Positions 13,089 to 23,074 of a stretch of 64,000 nucleotides of DNA are shown here, in pieces; within the stretch, counting starts at the first letter, position 1, and every line of letters starts with the position of its first letter. The stretch spans positions 3,564,001 through 3,628,000 of the forward strand of contig CATNEN010000001.1 in assembly GCA_950097015.1 (NCBI GenBank), in the 5' to 3' direction. A program made the position numbers and the translations under genes. The notes under the pieces were generated by a model. That model did no database searches and was not told the origin of the DNA. It was given only the letters and a program-made list of their open reading frames with translations. Source of the stretch: Macrostomum hystrix. Lineage: Eukaryota > Platyhelminthes > Macrostomidae.

Positions 13089-14101
13089 ATGCCCACTGAT
13101 AAGCTCGATTGTCCGTTATGTCTTCCTGGTTTATCTGCCTATTCGGCCAGACCTGACAGGCTCGCTCTGCATATTGAAACGCATCATCCAAACGCGAAAG
13201 GGAAGACGGAATGCATCATTCAATATCTACGTTGGTCGAAGAAGGCCGATGCAAAATTGTGCCAGCTATGCGATACATTCTATGTACATTTGCGGCAGCA
13301 CTATAAGCTGATTCACACCATCGAATTCCGGCGACTTAACACTTTGCTGACAGGTCAACCAGCCATGCGACTCGCGCGAAAGCGTGGTGTTAAACGTTTT
13401 GGTGAAATATTCTGGTGGTTTACTTCCAATCAGCCGTTGCCAAAGTATCCGTCCTCAGATGGCGACTGTGTTGGAAAGCTGGAAGAACAAAGGTAATTAA
13501 TTTGTGAAGGGCATGTCACGATCTCATTTAAAGCTTAGTTACGTAAAATGCAAACTGCCTGTGCCATCTGTATTTTCTAAGTCTTGTCAACACTTCCCAC
13601 AGGCGCTGCGAATCTTCTGCTGGCCAACGATCATGCATAGATGTCTACAGGAAAAGTTCAAATTTCGTCCCAGCCAAGGTTTTAGTGAAGCCTTCTGGTA
13701 AGAAGGGTCTCGGTATTTTTGCTGGTGAACTAATTAGAGCTGATTCATTCGTGTGCTTCTATGGTGGCACCGTAATATCTAGAAAACAAGGACTCGCCAG
13801 AGAGCAGGAGAGGGCATCTAAAGGCGAGTCACCTTGTTTTGCGTTTTTCTTTTTTTATGGCTCCCAATCGCTTTGCGAAGATGCTACTGATAGTTTTTCC
13901 CTTGGTCGGTTTATTAATCACAGTCGGTTGACTCCAAATCTAATGCCAAGGGCGATACCACCATGTAAAGAAATCGGACGGAACGTCTGCAGGATCGCTT
14001 TTTTTGCTATTCGGGACATTCTAGAAGGGCAAGAATTGCTCTTCGATTATTCTGAAACTGACGAAGAGTGTCTAAAGAGGTTTCCCTGGCTGCAATCTTA
14101 A
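13089..14101 (+). CDS. Zinc-finger/SET-domain lysine methyltransferase-like cargo gene
   Basis: There are two exons: 13089-13492, a 110-bp intron 13493-13602 (GTAATT...CCCACAG), and 13603-14101. The split AGG codon keeps the frame, giving 300 residues. The N-terminal 80 residues hold two C2H2-like fingers (CPLC...HIETHH and CQLC...HYKLIH) separated by a short helical linker. This layout is shared with the next two genes. Residues about 163-300 form a SET domain with a KKGLGIFAG start, the cofactor-pocket motif RFINHS (residues 237-242), and ELLFDY (279-284). No cysteine-rich post-SET follows; the ending FPWLQS resembles the HPWL ending of KMT5A/SET8 enzymes. That family monomethylates histone H4 lysine 20, and a similar nuclear role here is inference. 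Start chosen as the ATG after the shared control module. Confidence 0.85.
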
Positions 14102-14206
14102 AAGTTCAAAAAATTGTACCAACTAGTCACTGCTAATCATTTTGAATTTGTTGCACATGCGTCAGACAAATTTCTTCAAAACTTGTCGCATAAAACATTA
14201 CAGCAG

Positions 14207-14768
14207 GTCACTCTGCACCTACTTTTGTGTGGGTGCTGTGAAGCGTTAAGTTTAAGAGCGCTAAAATGAATACCAGTAAGCCCAAAGTTTGGACACATAG
14301 TTCTTTCAACTAGCAAAATTTTTACAGGTCACTTTGCACATGCAATTCAATGTGCTGTGAAGCGCTACATTTTAAAGCGCTATGAGCCCATGTGTCAGCC
14401 TTCTCGCGGCGGACTCGTTGAGCGCGAATAAAATCTGCTAATTACCGTGCGCTGCCAATCTTACCGTGCATGTTTGCACTATCCAGCGGACTGGCAGTGT
14501 ACTTACGTTAGTTGTTTTTATTCGTGGGACTAATGACACTATTAAATTCGTTCATTTATCAGCTTTTCCGTTCAATTCCGTTTTATTATTATTATATAGC
14601 TCACAGTTTCATTGTCTGTCTAATAAATGGAGGGGCTCCTAAACAGTGTTTCTCGTTCTTATTTTTTTCATTGCTTGCCGTGCCTGATAAACATGTTTTC
14701 CTTTTTTAGCATTTACATACTTGCGCCTATATACGTCACCGATTTCAGCGAAACGCAGGCAACTTAAA
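14207..14768 (+). promoter_or_regulatory. Intergenic control module, copy 2
   Basis: This copy is near-identical to 12362-13039 apart from lacking one 119-bp internal repeat. It begins 105 bp after the SET gene stop, carries AATAAA at 14427-14432, and ends about 42 bp before the ATG of the next cargo gene. The near-identity, although the genes themselves have diverged, points to recent copying, gene conversion or strong constraint. Confidence 0.8.
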
Positions 14769-14809
14769 AAAAACTTTAAACTTCAAACTGTAAACACACA
14801 AAACTCACC

Positions 14810-15544
14810 ATGCCCAACAAACACGCGAAAGTGTCCTGTCTTGTCTGTTCCAATTGGACTGGTCGATCCTACATGCTTTGGAGGCATTGCGAGAAAAGGC
14901 ACCCCGCTCTGGAGGATGACAGGATTCAGGCGATGATTGACTTCGCGAAGGCGACTTCAAAAGCGAAGCCGGTGTGTCTCTGTCCGATATGCGGGGCTCT
15001 GATTTCTCACCAAAGAGCGCATTTTAAGAGATGCCACGTACCTGAATATGGCTCTACATACCGCCGCAAAGCCCTCTCGGGTCGTGCGGCTGTCCTGAAA
15101 TTACGCGAATCAGGTTCGCGGCGTGTAGCAGAACTTCACAAACTTGCTACAGAAGAAAAGCATCCACTCCAATACATGGAACTTGAGTTCGCTGCTAGTC
15201 AGCTATCTATCCTGGTTGAGATGTACAAGGATATCGGCGAGGTACAAATTACATCAGCAACTAGCCAAGAGACGAGTGCGTCAACAAAACTTCCCGCAGA
15301 ACAGCAGCAGCAGGAAGAGCGCTGCAACTCTTCTGAAGGTGCTCCTAAAAGTCCTAAACCTACGCCAGAAACTCATCGAGTTCCAGCTAAAATCTGTCGA
15401 AACCCATTACCATTTGTGATTCCTCCAAGAGTCCCTTATTGCGTCAAACCCTTACCGCCTATTGTCTTGCGTAAATCTGCTACCAACTTGACCCGATATA
15501 ACCCGAAAATTCCCACCTCGTCTCCCATAAAATTTGCTACCTGA
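14810..15544 (+). CDS. Double zinc-finger cargo protein (paralogue of the SET-gene N-terminus)
   Basis: A single-exon 244-residue ORF. Two fingers lie in the first 85 residues: CLVC...HCEKRH and CPIC...HFKRCH, joined by an acidic-to-helical linker. Spacing and linker match the N-terminus of the SET gene and of the gene at 16340. A basic stretch and a helical segment (residues about 90-145) follow, then a low-complexity tail rich in Q, P, S and T. No catalytic domain is seen. Probably a nuclear DNA- or chromatin-binding protein of the element; this is inference. Start chosen at the ATG 42 bp after control module 2; a poly(A) signal lies 300 bp downstream in module 3. Confidence 0.75.
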   Translation: MPNKHAKVSCLVCSNWTGRSYMLWRHCEKRHPALEDDRIQAMIDFAKATSKAKPVCLCPICGALISHQRAHFKRCHVPEYGSTYRRKALSGRAAVLKLRESGSRRVAELHKLATEEKHPLQYMELEFAASQLSILVEMYKDIGEVQITSATSQETSASTKLPAEQQQQEERCNSSEGAPKSPKPTPETHRVPAKICRNPLPFVIPPRVPYCVKPLPPIVLRKSATNLTRYNPKIPTSSPIKFAT

Positions 15545-15624
15545 GGTCTTCCTTTTGGAACAAAATACCATACCAACCCTATCCCATGGAAAAATTGGTA
15601 TATCGACAGAGCCAATTACAGCAA

Positions 15625-16075
15625 GTCACTCTGCACCTACTTTTGTGTGGGTGCTGTGAAACGTTAAGTTTAAGAGCGCTAAAATGAATACCAGTAAGCC
15701 CAAAGTTTGGACACATAGTTCTTTCAACTAGCAAAATTTTTACAGGTCACTTTGCACATGCAATTCAATGTGCTGTGAAGCGCTACATTTTAAAGCGCTA
15801 TGAGCCCATGTGTCAGCCTTCTCGCGGCGGACTCGTTGAGCGCGAATAAAATCTGCTAATTACCGTGCGCTGCCAATCTTACCGTGCATGTTTGCACTAT
15901 CCAGCGGACTGGCAGTGTACTTACGTTAGCTGTTTTTTTTCGTGGGACTAATGACACTATTAAATTCGTTCATTTATCAGCTTTTCCGTTCAATTCCGTT
16001 TTATTATTATTATATAGCTCACAGTTTCATTGTCTGTCTAATAAATGGAGGGGCTCCTAAACAGTGTTTCGCGTT
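15625..16075 (+). promoter_or_regulatory. Intergenic control module, copy 3 (3' part divergent)
   Basis: This copy matches modules 1 and 2 from the GTCACTCTGCAC site through AATAAA (15845-15850) and the AT-rich core up to about 16072. Beyond that the sequence is unrelated. The next ATG (16340) is about 270 bp further on, behind a stretch ending in an acceptor-like TTTCAG at 16311-16316, so the third gene may have acquired a different 5' leader. Confidence 0.75.
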
Positions 16076-16339
16076 TTCGTTTTTAATTGCTTGTTTTTTA
16101 GATGCGCTTTCTTTCTGCTCATTAGTTGGCTGTGCAGGGAACAACTAGGACAAATGGAGATAGATGTGCATTTGAGAATAGACTGCCTGCTTTATACAAT
16201 TATATGCATGGCAGATCAATGTCCTTATTAGCGTTTATATATTAGCGTTCACGCCTTCATTTAGGGTCTAGCTTTAATTGTCAACGTTTCAAACTTCAAT
16301 CTCGAATAAATTTCAGGCCAGCATCACTTCCATTGAAAG

Positions 16340-16876
16340 TTGATGACACCTCCCAACATTCACGCCGCGATTACGTGTCTTCAGTGCCACTGGAGTGGCA
16401 GGGCGTCAGGTTTTAAACAGCATTGCCGCGGAGCTCATCCGGACCTATCTGAAAGGCGAATCGACGCCAACCTTCGCTACTGTCGCCTACAACATAAGCT
16501 GGAGTTGTCTCCTATTTTTTATCTCTGTCCATATTGCTCTACTATCACTTCGGGATTCGATATGCACATGCTCATTCACAATCGCGGGAGAAGAGGAGGC
16601 GATAGAATCATCATCACGACTGAGGACTTCAAAGCTGCTAACCTTGCTGCATTAAGTTTCATTGACGAGCTACGCAACATCGCTGTTGGTGGTAAAACTC
16701 CTGCCAACGAAATATCGCCGGCTCTTCCAGCAGCTGGTCAACCTACGAGTGCTCATTCAGTTGATTTAAATCCACAGGTGCCTGGGGCCCAAGACTACAG
16801 TTGTAATCAACGCTCCGCTGCAGCTTTAAGCTACAATTCTGATGTCAACAGGATGACGTGCGCGATGTCAACATGA
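16340..16876 (+). CDS. Third double zinc-finger cargo protein
   Basis: A 178-residue ORF of the same architecture as the two preceding genes: finger 1 CLQC...HCRGAH, a helical linker of about 30 residues, then finger 2 CPYC...HMLIH. A basic loop and one helix follow, then a P/A/S-rich tail; it lacks a SET domain. Position, strand and upstream module make it the last recognisable gene of the cassette. The start could be either of two adjacent ATG codons. I do not recognise a named family beyond C2H2-like fingers. Confidence 0.7.
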   Translation: MMTPPNIHAAITCLQCHWSGRASGFKQHCRGAHPDLSERRIDANLRYCRLQHKLELSPIFYLCPYCSTITSGFDMHMLIHNRGRRGGDRIIITTEDFKAANLAALSFIDELRNIAVGGKTPANEISPALPAAGQPTSAHSVDLNPQVPGAQDYSCNQRSAAALSYNSDVNRMTCAMST

Positions 16877-17295
16877 TGACGTGCGCGAGCATTCAACACA
16901 ATGGAAATGACGATCCATACAATTTTTTAGGCGGTGTTTCTGGTCTTTCAACCATTGTGACCAATCTTTGAAGAAGCATTTGGCTAACGCTATTTTAGCG
17001 TTTAGAAATATTTGCACAAATAAAGGTACGTGGCTACGCACTTCTACGCCTTTAGCCTTGTCTAATGTCATTTTTCAATTCCCTCCAGTCGTCCAAGGCG
17101 TTTTGTTGTTATGCGAACTCGGCCAATCTGACTTCATAATTGCTTCATATGCGTTCATATGCATACAAGTGTCAATGCTCATATGCGTGTGTACACCTTT
17201 CGTGTCTGCTTACCTGCAATCCTACTTGTGCATGTATTTGACTTACCTATAGTCATTACGCTTAGCTAGAGTAATTTAGCCCAGGTGTGGCAACA

Positions 17296-17477
17296 ATGGT
17301 CAGAGGAGAGCTAGAGTCAAACTGTTCAGAATATGTTCCGATGACTAAATTATTCAGTTTTCCCTGGTAGTCATGCAATTTCTTGGATGGTCAGAGGAGA
17401 GCTAGAGTCAAACTGTTCAGAATATGTTCCGATGACTAAATTATTCAGTTTTCCCTGGTAGTCATGCAATTTCTTCA
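17296..17477. repeat. 91-bp direct tandem duplication
   Basis: Two adjacent copies begin ATGGTCAGAGGAGAGC and differ only at their ends. The surrounding 16877-17867 region shows no gene. It also holds a small palindrome (GGTGACCT...AGGTCACC, 17778-17799). Confidence 0.9.
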
Positions 17478-17867
17478 ATGGTCGTGCTCCCTTGCAAACG
17501 AGCAGCGGAGTGAGAGGAGAGAGTTCTGAAGTTCTAAACGCGTTTGACAATGATAAAATCTCAAACTCTAATTCCTGCTTTCTTTATGCTCACTGTGCAT
17601 GCACTGTATGTGTTTTTACGTGAGGGTCTGTACTTTGTTCAATTAATGTTTCTGTCTAACTAGGACTTTTCACCAATTCTTTTCCGTGTCAAACTTCAGG
17701 GAAAATACATAAGCTAATTTATCAAAACATATCAGCGCATCTCATTGGCAAAACTTGTGCCGCACAGGCACGGCATAGGTGACCTGCTGCAAGGTCACCA
17801 TGTTGCAATACTGAATAAAATTACTATTATGTTATTATTATTACTTCTTTCTTGGAATCACAGGGTG

Positions 17868-18620
17868 CGGTGACAGAGAAGAGGGTGAGGTGACAGAGAA
17901 GAGGGTGAGTTGACAGAGGAGAGAGTGAGGTGACAGAGAGGAGAGAGTGAGGGCACAGAGAGGAGAGAGTGAGGGCACAGAGGAGAAAGTGAGGGCACAG
18001 AGAGGAGAGTGAGGGCACAGAGTGGAGAAAGTGAGGGCACAGAGGAGAAAGTGAGGGCACAGAGAGGAGAGTGAGGGCACACAGACGAGAGTGAGGGCAC
18101 AGAGTGGAGAAAGTGAGGTCACAGAGGAGAAAGTGAGGGCACAGAGAGGAGAGTGAGGGCACAAAGTGGAGAAAGTGTGGGCACAGAGAGGAGAGTGAGG
18201 GCACAGAGTGGAGAAAGTGAGGGCACAGAGGAGAAAGTGAGGGCACAGAGAGGAGAGTGAGGGCACAGAGTGGAGAAAGTGAGGGCACAGAGGAGAAAGT
18301 GAGGGCACAGAGAGGAGAGTGAGGGCACAGAGTGGAGAAAGTGAGGGCACAGAGGAGAAAGTGAGGGCACAGAGTGGAGAAAGTGAGGGCACAGAGGAGA
18401 AAGTGAGGGCACAGAGAGGAGAGTGAGGGCACAGAGAGGAGAAAGTGAGGGCACAGAGAGGAGAGAGTGAGGGCACAGAGAGGAGAGAGTGAGGGCACAG
18501 AGAGGAAAGTAAGGGCACAGAGAGGAGAGAGTGAGCCACAGAGAGGAGAAAGTGAGGGCACAGAGAGGAGAAAGTGAGGGCACAGAGAGGAGAGAGTGAG
18601 CCACAGAGAGGAGAAAGTAT
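17868..18620. repeat. Purine-rich minisatellite (about 20-24 bp units)
   Basis: About 35 units of the type AGAGAGGAGAGTGAGGGCAC run for 750 bp with nearly all purines on the plus strand. Unit lengths are interleaved so that all three minus-strand frames stay open over long stretches; these S/L/P/C-rich frames are not credible genes. Confidence 0.95.
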
Positions 18621-18805
18621 ACTACTGACATAGTCAGAGTCGATAAAATTACTAAAAAGTAAGAAAATGGTCATAACTTTTTCTTCAAAAGATATTGAGC
18701 TCGGACCGCCTAGAATGAATTTCCCGTCCAAAAATAGTTCAGAAAACATAGTACCTAATAGTATGGAAGCAGTAGCTAGCAATCGGCTAGGTACTTGAAA
18801 TGTTT

Positions 18806-19216
18806 TCGCATGTATTTCGTCAAATTTTCTAGGTGACTTTCCAGGTTAATAAGTTCAAGTAGAAATCATTTGAAATCATGAAACCACAATCGTCAGATAG
18901 TACAATTATCGCTCTTAGTACAATACAACGGCAGCAAATCTATCGACGGAATTAACAACATCTGACGCTAAATCTACTGACCTACCAGACAACGTCAGTC
19001 TCATCTCTCTAGATGAAGCAGTTTTCAAATAGGGTCCACTCAAAGTCGATACCGCCCTGCCTGTCAAGGCTTGTCATTTTGACGGGGGTACCACTGACAA
19101 AAGTGATTTCGGGATGCCCCTTAACTTTGATGAATTTCGATGGGATTTGATTCCCCGTATTCTGGGATAGACGTAGAAGCGATCCCTGTCGAAATCCGGG
19201 GTCAATAAGTAAGCCT
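18806..19216 (+). repeat. R1 dispersed repeat, permuted copy
   Basis: The right half of R1 (TATTTCGTCAAATTTTC...) comes first and the left half second, the reverse of the order at 380-1003. The Merlin target segment (GATCCCTGTCGAAATC) is present and uninterrupted near 19181-19196. The order suggests R1 was once a tandem array. Confidence 0.75.
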
Positions 19217-19229
19217 GCGGCGTCGCATC

Positions 19230-19830
19230 ACACAGACTATACTTAATTATTACTATTGTAGCCAGATTTATAAACTTGAACTGGAGCTTGTGGGCGCCTA
19301 TTGCCGTTTAGGAAAATTCAAGAAACCAACAATTGGTGCCACGCTTGGCCTCAACTACATGATTTTCGCACTACAAAGACTACTTAATTACTATTGTAGC
19401 CAGATTTATAAACTTGAACTGGAGCTTGTGGGCACCTATTGCCGTTTAGGAAAATTCAAGAAGCCAACAATTGGTGCCACGCTTGGCCTCAACTACATGA
19501 TTTTCGCACTACAAAGACTATACTTAATTACTATTGTAGCCAGATTTATAAACTTGAACTGGAGCTTGTGGGCACCTATTGCCGTTTAGGAAAATTCAAG
19601 AAACCAACAATTGGTGCCACGCTTGGCCTTAACTGCATGCGTTTCGCAGCCAGTTTCCCAGTTTCCCTGCAGTTTCTCCTTTTTCTATGGAGAGACCTGG
19701 CGTATATTGTTGTTGTTGTTGTTGTTGTTTCGCAGCACACAGACAACTTAATTATTACTATTGTAGCCAGAGTTATAAACTTGAACTGGAGCTTGTGGGC
19801 ACCTATTGCCGTTTGCATGCACTTGTCACC
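19230..19830. repeat. 139-142 bp tandem repeat, three complete and one partial copy
   Basis: The marker ACTTGAACTGGAGCTTGTGG recurs at about 19275, 19414, 19556 and 19781. The third and fourth are separated by extra sequence including a GTT microsatellite (about 19707-19730). Open frames across it follow the repeat and look non-coding. Confidence 0.9.
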
Positions 19831-20497
19831 ACTGTCTGCTGTTGTTTGAGTCTCATGCTTGGTTTGCGTGCGACTGGGTTGGGCCGTCTGTCTGGGATCT
19901 GTCTGGAAATTAGACTGCATGAACGCATATATAAGGAGCCGCGATATCAGACTGGTTCTTTACTGTGTGTTTCGATTCTGGCCTTACTTCTGCCTTTGAG
20001 TTATTACAACTTACTTAAGAAGCCGTTTACAAATTATCAGTAAGATATATACATGTAGCTTGTGGATGCACAGCACGATTTTGTGAATGTCACACGATAT
20101 GACATCCCTCAGAGAAACGGAAATTAAAGGGAAGCATTCTTCATGAACTTATACTCATCTATGAGCAAAATGAGGTGTGCAACGAAGCCAATAATGAGGT
20201 AAGTCAGAGTTTAACAAACACTGACCATATCAAAATAATAAATATATATGTGTGTGTATCTGGCTTAACCTAAAGTCAGTACAACTACTGTACCGTACTT
20301 TATATGTTTGTCAGTAGATGAATCCGAGATAATCCGAGAATCCATCAAAAAATTATTTTTATGAGGCCTATAAACCTATATCAAGAGCAATGTTTCAAAA
20401 TACGGATATATGACTTAGTATTTATTTTTTAAGTTAGTAATCAGCACCAACAGCTTGGAACTTGAAAGTTCATTCAGTCCATTGTGCTAAGCTGTTT

Positions 20498-20920
20498 TCA
20501 AAAAGAAATGACGAAGCAAAACCAGCCTAGACAGTGTCTCGTCAGAAAGGATCGTGAACGAACTTTGGTCAGAAAAGTTCCACTGACCGAAAAGGCGCGC
20601 TCAGCTTCAACACTTGTCGGAGGGATGAGCATCACAGCTTCACGCTGCTGTGCAATGCGAAGAATCTCTCGACCAATGCGACTCTCCAGTGACATGCAGT
20701 GTGTTTTAGGCTTAGAGCTCTTCTCTAGGAATGACTTCACTTGATCAGCCAGACCGCTTTCATCTGCCACATCATCATTGTCGTCACCATAATGGGCATT
20801 TGTGGCTGAACTCAAATCAATGGAAGCTGAACTGGTGTCTTTATCAGTAGCAACTTGGGCAGCATCTTCAGCTGCATATAGGTTTAACTTACTAGCCAGT
20901 GTGATCAGTGAATACTTCAT
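20498..20920 (-). pseudogene. hAT transposase C-terminal fragment
   Basis: The 140-residue frame ends with the hAT C-terminal dimerisation signature (VMLIPPTSVEAERAFSVSG, then a TKVRSRS block). Only the last part of a normally 500-700-residue transposase is present. No upstream hAT exon or terminal repeats were found, so I read it as a relic. Confidence 0.8.
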
Positions 20921-21476
20921 AGCATGTAACTCACTTTGTGAGTCAGTGATTCCATACCGAGATAAAAATCAGGCGAATCGCGATTCGAGACTAGAAGCAA
21001 TCTGAATTAAACAAAGCATCTCAAAATTTTCTCATTTACACGTTGCATGAGCAGTTGCTTAACTTTATACTCGCAATCAGGCATGAGTCGCTTTCTGTTA
21101 TTTTTGTAATTAAAAAACACAAAAACAATAAAAAGCACAGCTAAGCAAGAGTGAGAAGATAAGCAAAAAAGGCGTTCGACAGGGTGACGGAAAAAAATCT
21201 CGTTTATAAGGTGAGCGGCATGTTGAATCAAAGGCTCATAGGCTCATAGATTCGTAGCAGAAGCCGTAGCAGGAATCGTAGCCAGAATCGCAGCACAGCA
21301 GTACAAGAATGAGCACAGATAAGCAATAATGAGCACAGACAAGCAATAATGAGCACAGATTAAGCAGGAGCACATACAAAAGCGGGCGCAACAGGAGAAA
21401 GATTCAGTCTTGCGAGACAGCTTGCCACCTGTCTCACTGAGGTCAGTCCAGGGTTTGCACTTTCTGAACACGCAAG

Positions 21477-21840
21477 TCAGGCGTCGGTGAGGCAGGTCTG
21501 CGGATCCAATATCGGCAGCACGGGTGACACCTGGCCCTGCTTCCGTCTGCCGGTGGCGCCACCGCCGCTTCCGCTGCGACGCCGCCTCCGCCACCGAAGC
21601 CGCCAACCCAGGCAGCAGACGTCCAGGCCCATTCGCTTGACCTCCGGTTTCGAGCGCAGCTCCGTGATCAGGTTGGTCTGCAGCAGCTCCTGTAGCAGGT
21701 CCTGGCGGGACAAGCCTGGAGCTGATGGATTGTCCAAGTTGACAACCAAGTTTGAGAGCCCGTTGATGCGTCTGATGAAGGCCATACGTGTCGGTAGGCC
21801 TGTTTGAGTAGTGCAGGTGAGTACGGGCTTGATGTCTAAC
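21477..21840 (-). other. GC-rich possible exon of an unrecognised gene
   Basis: Local GC is much higher than around it. The minus-strand frame from about 21810 down is unusually protein-like (helical, L/R/N/E-rich) and is preceded by an acceptor-like CAAACAG. After about 90 residues it runs into arginine- and glycine-rich low complexity, and a second frame is also open there. I cannot name the family. It may be a host exon or chance. Confidence 0.3.
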
Positions 21841-21949
21841 AGGTACCATGCCAAGCAGAACAGGTGAACACTGTGTCTAACAGAACAGGTGATCACAGGC
21901 TCTCTGTCTAACAGGTGACGCTCTTGGTCTAACAGGTATTTCTAACACA

Positions 21950-22107
21950 ATGAATTCCAGAATGACAGATTTGGAATGACAAATGAATTCCAGAATGACA
22001 GATTTGGAATGACAAATGAATTCCAGAATGACAGATTTGGAATGACAAATGAATTCCAGAATGACAGATTTGGAATGAAAAATGAATTCCAGAATGACAA
22101 GTGATGG
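21950..22107. repeat. 33-bp minisatellite, about 5 copies
   Basis: Copies of a 33-bp unit starting ATGAATTCCAGAATGACAG run in tandem. Because 33 is divisible by three, the translation repeats in every frame; I do not regard it as coding. Confidence 0.9.
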
Positions 22108-22445
22108 ACAGATTGAAACAGGACTTGATCTTCATTCATATTCACATTAGAAAATGTCAAGTAACTCACTGGAAATGCAGGCGCATCACTGATCTAGACC
22201 ACAGGTCGAAGAAAGGTAGCTACGTGGCTAGTGCACTAGGCAGAATTGCACAACAAGAGTCAGCAGCTGCCGTCAGACACAGGTTAATCCTGGAATGGTA
22301 CAGGCTTTAGCACAACGTATTATTAATGTCAGATCAAAGTGAATGAAGTACTGCGATAAAATGACTCCGTAGCTTCGCCGTTAGCAAAGGAAAGAAGATT
22401 GAAGGCAACACAATTATCCAAAAATAGGCCTCCGCGGCCATCAAT

Positions 22446-22876
22446 CAATGTCAATGTCATATGTCAATGTCTATGTCAATGTCAAAAAAGCCAATAAATT
22501 TAATTAGCAGCTGAGCTTGAGCTCTGGTATTTGGGCAGATAATGTGTAACGCATGGAGGTTGCTAAAGGGGGTCAATCAGTTTGACCTAGATTAGAGAAG
22601 GGATCAATCAGCTTGACCTAGATTAGAGAAGGGGATCAATCAGCTTGACCTAGATTGTCATATGTCAATGTCAATGTCAATGTCAAAAAAGCCAATAAAT
22701 TTAATTAGCAGCTGAGCTTGAGCTCTGGTATTTGGGCAGATAATGTGTAACGCATGGAGGTCGCTAAAGGGGGTCAATCAGTTTGACCTAGATTAGAGAA
22801 AGGATCAATCAGCTTGACCTAGATTGTCATATGTCAATGTCAATGTCAATGTCAAAAAAGCCAATAAATTTAATTA
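22446..22876. repeat. About 200-bp tandem repeat, two to three copies
   Basis: The segment GCCAATAAATTTAATTA recurs at about 22490, 22691 and 22860. Each is led by ATGTCAATGTCAATGTC, and the first two are followed by a GGGTCAATCAGTTTGACC palindrome-like motif. The third copy runs directly into the fold-back element at 22881. Confidence 0.85.
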
Positions 22877-22880
22877 TTGG

Positions 22881-23074
22881 CTTAGATCGGGCAATCTTCA
22901 GCTGATCTGCAGACTTTAAATATTTGAATATTATATATAGTTGAATATTTATAGTTGATTGTTGATTATTTATAGTTGAATATTATATTGAATATTATAT
23001 ATTCAATTAAATATTTATAATTGAATTAATTATTTCAAAGTCCGCAGATTCAGCCGAAGATTGCCCGATCTAAG
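22881..23074. mobile_element. Small fold-back (MITE-like) element
   Basis: A left arm starting CTTAGATCGGGCAATCTTC and its inverted partner ending at 23074 pair over about 40 bp. They flank a very AT-rich centre of TTGAATATT-type repeats. There is no coding capacity. A clear target duplication is not visible. Confidence 0.7.

Noticed and set aside
17827-18782. Long minus-strand frames of 170-313 codons
   Set aside because: They are translations of the purine-rich minisatellite, open in several frames at once with an S/L/P/C-only composition.
19230-19830. Possible CRISPR-like or gene-family array
   Set aside because: Repeat units of about 140 bp follow each other without variable spacers, and the context is eukaryotic.
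21942-22169. Frames of about 70 codons across the 33-bp repeat
   Set aside because: The repeat period is a multiple of three, so periodic translation is automatic; no start context or conserved domain.
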